Of a DNA stretch of 19,363 nucleotides, positions 14,447-19,363 are shown piece by piece (positions within the stretch are counted from its first letter, which is position 1; each line of letters begins with the position of its first letter). Source of the stretch: an uncultured Prevotella sp. (lineage in GTDB: Bacteria > Bacteroidota > Bacteroidia > Bacteroidales > Bacteroidaceae). Position numbers and translations under genes: made by a program. The DNA lies in the NCBI GenBank assembly GCA_900554835.1, contig USJD01000053.1, forward strand, positions 1-19,363. The letters are read 5' to 3'. The notes under the pieces were generated by a model. It searched no databases. It had not been told where the DNA came from and saw only the letters and a list, made by a program, of their open reading frames with translations.

Positions 14447-17431
14447 TCAGATATCTACGTTCAAGCCAATGATAAACTGGCGGGTAGATGGATAGTAGTC
14501 ACGAGAACCTTGTCCACTTGGGGTGAGTCCGTTCACCTGATAGGTAGAAGGATCTACACCGCTAAACTTGGTAAGGGTGAACACGTTCTTTACAGTACCA
14601 TATACTCTAATGCGGTCGATGAAACGACACTTCTGCAAATTGAGCGTATAGCCCAATGTAATCATGTCGAGCTTCAAGTAGTCACCTCTCTCCAAGAAGT
14701 AATCACAAACCACAGGGTTGGCATTGCCTGAAATCTTGAAGTTCTTGCCGTATGCCTTCTGCAAGCGATTGCCAGTGAAGTTGCGGTTGGCATAATAGAA
14801 ATCGTGGATATTGAAGATGTCATATCCAAACGCACCACGGAAGAACAACGACAAGTCGAAGTTGCGGTAGCGGAAGTTCTGGCTGGAAGACAAGGTAAAC
14901 TTAGGCAAACCATTGCCCACCTTCACACGGTCGTCTGCCGTTGCTTGGGAAGCACGGATGATGTCACCGCTCTTGTCATAGACCAACCACTCGCCATCCT
15001 CTGTATGACCAGCATATCTCCACATATAAAAGTTACCGATAGACTCGCCTTTCTCAATGCGCTGCAAGTTGTAGTAAGGATATGGATCAGAAGTACTTAC
15101 CTCATCATAATAGTCCTGACCTACAAACTGGGAGTTGCTGAAGCTTACGAACTTATTCTGCATGGTAGAACCGATGAGGTTGAAGTCGTAAGAGAAATCC
15201 TTGGTAGTAACTGGACGGAAATTGAGGTCAAACTCAAAACCGTAGTTCTTCATCGTACCTACATTGACGAATGTATTGTCGAAGAGGTATGGAGGAACAG
15301 ATACCTTGTAGTCACCCAACAAGTCTTGCTGTTTGCGGTTGAAGTAGTTCAAAGAACCATAGATGCGATTGTTGAGCAAAGAGAAGTCGATACCTACGTT
15401 CCAGTTCTTACCCTTCTCCCACATCAAGTCAGGGTTCACATTCTTGGCTGGACCCCAAACCTGGAAGAACTTACCATTATATATATAGTAGCCAAATCCA
15501 TTCATGGTATTCAATGACTTGTAGCTATCGAAGTTTTGGTTACCCGTCACACCATAGTCGGCACGAAGTTTCAAGTCGCTGATCCACTGGACGCCCTTCA
15601 TAAACTTCTCTTCAGAGATACGCCAACCAGCTGATACAGCTGGGAAGTTACCCCACTTGTGGTTAGCACCAAACTTAGAGGAGCCCTCGTGACGAAGAGA
15701 AGCGGTAAACATATATTTGCCTGCATAGTCGTAACTTACACGACCGAAGAAAGCGATGAGCTTGGCATCGTTCTTGTAACTGCCCATGTTTACCTCACCT
15801 TCTTCCTTATTAAACTCACCAGCACCCAAGTTGTCTGGACCCAGAGCATCATTAGGGAAATCCTTGTTGGATGCGTTCAAACCAGAATACTGAGAATACT
15901 GGTAAGAGTAACCTGCCATAGCCTTCACATTGTGCTTGCCAAAGCTACCGCTATAATTAGTGAGCCACTCCATTACATACTGGCTCTCCTTGCTGGAAGA
16001 ACGACTTGCCTCACCTTCACGACCACTTTCGATGGCAATGGTGCTGGTAGAAGGACGGAACCAAGAGGCATCATGAGTATATTGATGGTCAGCGAACATC
16101 ACCTGTGTAGAGAGATGATGATTGCCAGATGCATTCTTTGCCAACAAAGGCAAGAGGTTCAACTTAACGGTACCATCCCAGTCAATCAAACGGATATCAT
16201 CCTTATCGGTCTCCAAGAGTTGACGCTCCACAGGATTGGAACCCACAACCTGGCCCTTGAAATTATAATAACGAATCGGATTATCTGGATCCATCAAAGG
16301 AGTAGTTGGGTTAGCCTCAAGAGCATCCTTGAATACGCTGTAATCAGCCTTGTCGCTGTAGATGACACGAGGAGCGACATTGGCAGTAATGGTGAAGAGT
16401 CCACCCTTGGTGGTATGCATGATGTTGGCACGAGCGCCATACTCCTGACGACGAGAACGAAGGTCGATACCCTTGGCATCTCGATAATCGGCACTCACAC
16501 GATAGTTGCTCTTGTCATTGCCACCACTGAGGGTCAGGGTATGCTGCATGGTAGTACCTGTACGGCTGACGGCATCAAGCCAATCTACATTACCGCCGAG
16601 GTCAACGCCAGAGTCACCCCATCCCAGACGAACATCACGGAAATCCTGAGCGTTCATCATCTTCAGGTCTTTCACCATCGTGTTCCAAGTATAAGAAGTA
16701 GAGTAAGAAGCGTGCGTTCTGCCGTCCTTGCTTCCCTTCTTGGTCGTTACCAAGATGACACCATTGGAACCACGAGTACCATAGATAGCAGAGGCTGCAC
16801 CATCCTTCAATACGTCGAAAGAAGCGATGTCATTAGGATTGATGTTGGTGAGGTTGCCACCTGGCACACCGTCAATCACAATCAGAGGACCATTGCCTGC
16901 GGCACGAGAGGAGACACCACGAATCTGGATGCTTGCCTGATTGTTTGGGTCGCCCACCGCGGTATTGGTGATGCTCACGCCCGACACCTTACCCTGGATC
17001 ATCATGGAAACATCAGGGGAACTGATGGTGAGGAAGTCTTTCTCGCTTACGTGAGAAATGGCAGAAGTAAGCTCTTTCTTGTCCATAGTACCATAACCGA
17101 TAACAACGACTTCATTAAGAACATCAGAGCTTTCTTTCATGGTAACATCCAACTGTCGGCGACCTTTCACAGATTCCACAACAGTCTCAAAACCTACATA
17201 AGAAAAGGTAAGCGTAGATTTAGGAGAAACTTCGATGGAATACTTTCCATCCAAATCGGTAACAGCATTCGATTTGCTCGAACCAGCCTTTACATTGACA
17301 CCTATCAGGGGTTCACCCGAAGGGTCAGTAACGATTCCGTGCACTTTCAGAACATCTTGCGCAAGAAGCGAAAGAGGCATCAGCATGGCAAAACATGCCA
17401 GTGCAATTGTCTTTCTTAGGAATGTCTTCAT
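14447..17431 (-). CDS. susC: SusC-like TonB-dependent oligosaccharide transporter
   Basis: A 994-residue outer-membrane receptor. Signal peptide 1-~25 (PLSLLAQ), then a carboxypeptidase-D-like domain (28-98, VHGIVTDPSGEPLIGVNVKAG), a TonB-box region LNEVVVIGYGTMDKKE (105-120), and the plug (~120-232) ending in the family signature with ASAIYGTRGSNGVILVTTKKG. The 22-stranded barrel fills the rest and ends FIIGLNVDI. No STN secretin-like domain is present, so it is not the kind that signals to an ECF sigma/anti-sigma pair. It should import alpha-glucan oligosaccharides into the periplasm using TonB energy, together with the downstream SusD. It follows the GH31 gene after 59 bases with an A-rich leader and no Shine-Dalgarno. 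Confidence 0.96.
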   Translation of the reverse strand: MKTFLRKTIALACFAMLMPLSLLAQDVLKVHGIVTDPSGEPLIGVNVKAGSSKSNAVTDLDGKYSIEVSPKSTLTFSYVGFETVVESVKGRRQLDVTMKESSDVLNEVVVIGYGTMDKKELTSAISHVSEKDFLTISSPDVSMMIQGKVSGVSITNTAVGDPNNQASIQIRGVSSRAAGNGPLIVIDGVPGGNLTNINPNDIASFDVLKDGAASAIYGTRGSNGVILVTTKKGSKDGRTHASYSTSYTWNTMVKDLKMMNAQDFRDVRLGWGDSGVDLGGNVDWLDAVSRTGTTMQHTLTLSGGNDKSNYRVSADYRDAKGIDLRSRRQEYGARANIMHTTKGGLFTITANVAPRVIYSDKADYSVFKDALEANPTTPLMDPDNPIRYYNFKGQVVGSNPVERQLLETDKDDIRLIDWDGTVKLNLLPLLAKNASGNHHLSTQVMFADHQYTHDASWFRPSTSTIAIESGREGEASRSSSKESQYVMEWLTNYSGSFGKHNVKAMAGYSYQYSQYSGLNASNKDFPNDALGPDNLGAGEFNKEEGEVNMGSYKNDAKLIAFFGRVSYDYAGKYMFTASLRHEGSSKFGANHKWGNFPAVSAGWRISEEKFMKGVQWISDLKLRADYGVTGNQNFDSYKSLNTMNGFGYYIYNGKFFQVWGPAKNVNPDLMWEKGKNWNVGIDFSLLNNRIYGSLNYFNRKQQDLLGDYKVSVPPYLFDNTFVNVGTMKNYGFEFDLNFRPVTTKDFSYDFNLIGSTMQNKFVSFSNSQFVGQDYYDEVSTSDPYPYYNLQRIEKGESIGNFYMWRYAGHTEDGEWLVYDKSGDIIRASQATADDRVKVGNGLPKFTLSSSQNFRYRNFDLSLFFRGAFGYDIFNIHDFYYANRNFTGNRLQKAYGKNFKISGNANPVVCDYFLERGDYLKLDMITLGYTLNLQKCRFIDRIRVYGTVKNVFTLTKFSGVDPSTYQVNGLTPSGQGSRDYYPSTRQFIIGLNVDI

Positions 17432-17476
17432 TTTTTGTTGTTTTAAATTATTATTTGGGTAGTATAATTATTTTAT

Positions 17477-17486
17477 GATAATTATC
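17477..17486. promoter_or_regulatory. small palindrome GATAATTATC upstream of susC
   Basis: A perfect 10-base dyad in the 59-base gap between the GH31 and SusC genes. No TAnnTTTG box is found on the minus strand in this gap, so I see no separate susC promoter. The dyad may be chance in such A/T-rich DNA. Confidence 0.15.
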
Positions 17487-17490
17487 TTGA

Positions 17491-19363
17491 TTACTCTACC
17501 AATATTTTCTTTGAGCATTGGGCAGATGCGATAAACTTTGTGCTGGCACTGTCATAAGCTACCTTTGCATCATTTGCCGTGATACTTGCCACAGCAGAAC
17601 TTGTGGCATACTCCACTTCTATGCAACGCTCCATAGAGCAACTTGCAGAAGGCACCTCAATCGTAGTACACTTGCTCTCCGCATTGTAAGTGAAAGTAAC
17701 TTGCATTCCATCCACCTTAGCGGACAATGGCTTATCTGTATTGTATATCAACAATTTATAAGAGCGACTACTTGGAGCCTCCTTAGATGTACCCTTGCGA
17801 GGAGAAATGACATACTCACCTACATGACCATCAAAGGTCTGGCTAAGCATAGTCTCTGCATAATTAGATGAATAATCAGGATTATCACCATCATCCTCAT
17901 AAATGAAACCTTTGCCATTCTCTCCAGAAACAATGTTGAGCACCAATTGCGAAGGACGTTCCGTAACATTCATCACGTCTGCAGGATTGTTAGGAATCAA
18001 TGCACCCTGACGATAGAAATAAGGTATCTGCTTATCTGTGAATGACATGGTAACCAAACGAGGACCTTCTATCAGTTCATTAGTAGACACACTCCACCAT
18101 TTTCCTTCTGGCAACCATACATCCTTTATCGTGATACCATTTGCATCTGATTTTTCCGTGATAGGAGCCACCAAGATGTCGTCACCGAAGAAATACTCAT
18201 TATCGTATGTATATGCCTCTTCTACCTCAGGATACTCATAATAGAGTGGACGACAGATGGATATACCAGTGTCATAGGTCTTACGAGCCATCGTATAGAT
18301 ATAAGGGAACAGCGAATAGCGCAAGCGTACCGCTTCTAGGATGGTAGGGAAATTGGGGAATTTCCAAATACGACGCTCTATGCGAGAATCATTGGTAGCA
18401 TGAGTACGGAATATAGGAGTAAATACTCCAAACTGAATCCATCGCAACACCAAGTTAGGATTATTCACCAACTCTTCGTTGGAGAACATATGTCCTCCTA
18501 AGTCATGTCCCCAATAGCCATAACCTACATTCGAGGCTGTGGCGGTGAAGTAAGGCTCAAAAGCCAATGCCTCATAGCTGATGTTGGCATCGCCCGAGAA
18601 ACCTATCTGATAACGATGACTACCTAGACCTCCCCAACGATGGAAGATAACAGGGCGATGACCTGTACGCTTGGCTGCTTCATTGAAGAAGACATAATTG
18701 CACCAAAAAGTCTCACTCAACGAGTTGGTATACGGACTGGTAAGATATTGTTGCCAATCTAGCCACCAGAAATCCACACCCTCGCTCTCATGGTCACGAA
18801 TGATGTTCTTGAAGAATGACTTTGTAAAGTCGGTGTAGTCAAGACTCCAATTGATATTATTGCGGCTGTCATTCAGGTACTTGCCACCTAATTCACTGTT
18901 CATGGCAGCGAAATAAGTAGGCGACTCTATCTGATTGATACCATCGGCAGGATGCAAATTGAGCGCAGTCTTAAAATTTTGTGAGCGCATCTCGGAAAGA
19001 AGACCTTTTGGATTAGGTATGAGGTTGGTGTTCCATGACCAACCAGTCCAACCACCACGACCTTCCGACTGACTATAAGCATTTCCATTCCAATGCCAAT
19101 CCATATCGAGAATCATCACATCGGTAGGTATCTTATTGGCTTTCAAGTCGCTCATAATGTTGCGATAATCATCTGCCGAATAAGAAGCATACTTACTATA
19201 CCAGTAACCGAACACATAATCAGGTGGCAGAGGGATGCTACCAGCAATCTTGGTATAGTCTGCAAGAGCTTTCTTGTAATTATGGCCATATCCTAACACA
19301 TAAGTATCCATGGCATGATTGTCTGCACGCTGTGTCCACCAAGGATACCCCATATCACTATTA
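17491..19363 (-). CDS. GH31 alpha-glucosidase (5' end beyond window)
   Basis: The C-terminal ~623 residues are visible; the frame stays open to the right edge, so the start and the N-terminal beta domain are missing. Counting from the Met at 19353, the barrel shows PLPPDYVFGYWYSKY, the ILDMDWHW strand, the nucleophile Asp199 in WWLDWQQY, the acid/base Asp255 in GFSGDANISYEA, and YWGHDLGGH. A proximal beta domain (DDILVAPITEK) and a DUF5110-type domain (GENGKGFIYEDDGDN) follow. GH31 enzymes of this kind cleave terminal alpha-glucosides with retention; in a dextran-type locus, alpha-1,6 or branch linkages are expected. A C-terminal extension (SITANDAKVAYDS to KKILVE) resembles half of a sorting domain. 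It is the first visible gene of the operon; its signal type cannot be judged. Confidence 0.92.
   Translation of the reverse strand, partial: NSDMGYPWWTQRADNHAMDTYVLGYGHNYKKALADYTKIAGSIPLPPDYVFGYWYSKYASYSADDYRNIMSDLKANKIPTDVMILDMDWHWNGNAYSQSEGRGGWTGWSWNTNLIPNPKGLLSEMRSQNFKTALNLHPADGINQIESPTYFAAMNSELGGKYLNDSRNNINWSLDYTDFTKSFFKNIIRDHESEGVDFWWLDWQQYLTSPYTNSLSETFWCNYVFFNEAAKRTGHRPVIFHRWGGLGSHRYQIGFSGDANISYEALAFEPYFTATASNVGYGYWGHDLGGHMFSNEELVNNPNLVLRWIQFGVFTPIFRTHATNDSRIERRIWKFPNFPTILEAVRLRYSLFPYIYTMARKTYDTGISICRPLYYEYPEVEEAYTYDNEYFFGDDILVAPITEKSDANGITIKDVWLPEGKWWSVSTNELIEGPRLVTMSFTDKQIPYFYRQGALIPNNPADVMNVTERPSQLVLNIVSGENGKGFIYEDDGDNPDYSSNYAETMLSQTFDGHVGEYVISPRKGTSKEAPSSRSYKLLIYNTDKPLSAKVDGMQVTFTYNAESKCTTIEVPSASCSMERCIEVEYATSSAVASITANDAKVAYDSASTKFIASAQCSKKILVE

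Noticed and set aside
15659..17419. 586-codon open frame on the plus strand opposite susC
   Set aside because: It is fully antisense to a well-supported SusC gene, shows no recognisable domain, and its residues follow from the reverse reading of SusC codons.

Overview
The window looks like chromosomal DNA from a Bacteroidales gut or oral bacterium, most likely Prevotellaceae (Prevotella/Segatella). The evidence is a SusC/SusD pair with SusE/F-type lipoproteins, several Bacteroidetes lipoprotein signals (FVSC, MTSC, FGSC, FTGC), A/T-rich leaders without Shine-Dalgarno sequences, TAnnTTTG-type -7 promoter elements, and short C-terminal tails of the G-x-R-x3-P-x-KGIY-x4-G-x-KVV type. The genus is an inference; no rRNA or tRNA gene is present to fix it.

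Left part (1-3839) is housekeeping or accessory. Two FKBP-type peptidyl-prolyl isomerase genes lie in tandem on the minus strand; the first in window coordinates is a lipoprotein cut by the edge, the second appears cytoplasmic. A divergent sirtuin-family NAD-dependent deacylase gene lies on the plus strand and converges on a minus-strand Na+/phosphate cotransporter gene of the NptA/YjbB type with a PhoU-like tail. A 346-base gap follows. It carries the probable phosphate-transporter promoter, a 7-4-7 direct repeat shaped like a Pho box, several inverted repeats, and the terminator of the next operon.

Right part (3840-19363) is one minus-strand polysaccharide utilisation locus. In transcription order it is: GH31 alpha-glucosidase (start beyond the right edge), SusC, SusD, a three-module SusE/F-like lipoprotein, a GH27-fold lipoprotein, a GH97 SusB-like alpha-glucosidase, a GH66 endodextranase, and a four-module SusE/F-like secreted protein. 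Gaps between genes are 21-92 bases, so this is probably one operon, with a strong hairpin between the GH97 and GH66 genes and a terminator hairpin after the last gene. No regulator is visible; it and the main promoter should lie beyond the right edge.

The gene set points to dextran or another alpha-1,6-linked glucan. GH66 is the classical endodextranase family, and the characterised B. thetaiotaomicron dextran locus also combines SusC/D, a SusE-like protein, GH66 and GH31. In the proposed model, surface glycan-binding proteins capture the glucan, GH66 and perhaps the GH27 lipoprotein cut it, SusCD imports the oligosaccharides, and GH97 and GH31 release glucose. Less usual points are the GH27-fold enzyme with a remodelled substrate pocket, a SusE/F-like binding module fused to GH66, and two final gene products that lack lipobox signals but share a type IX-secretion-like tail.
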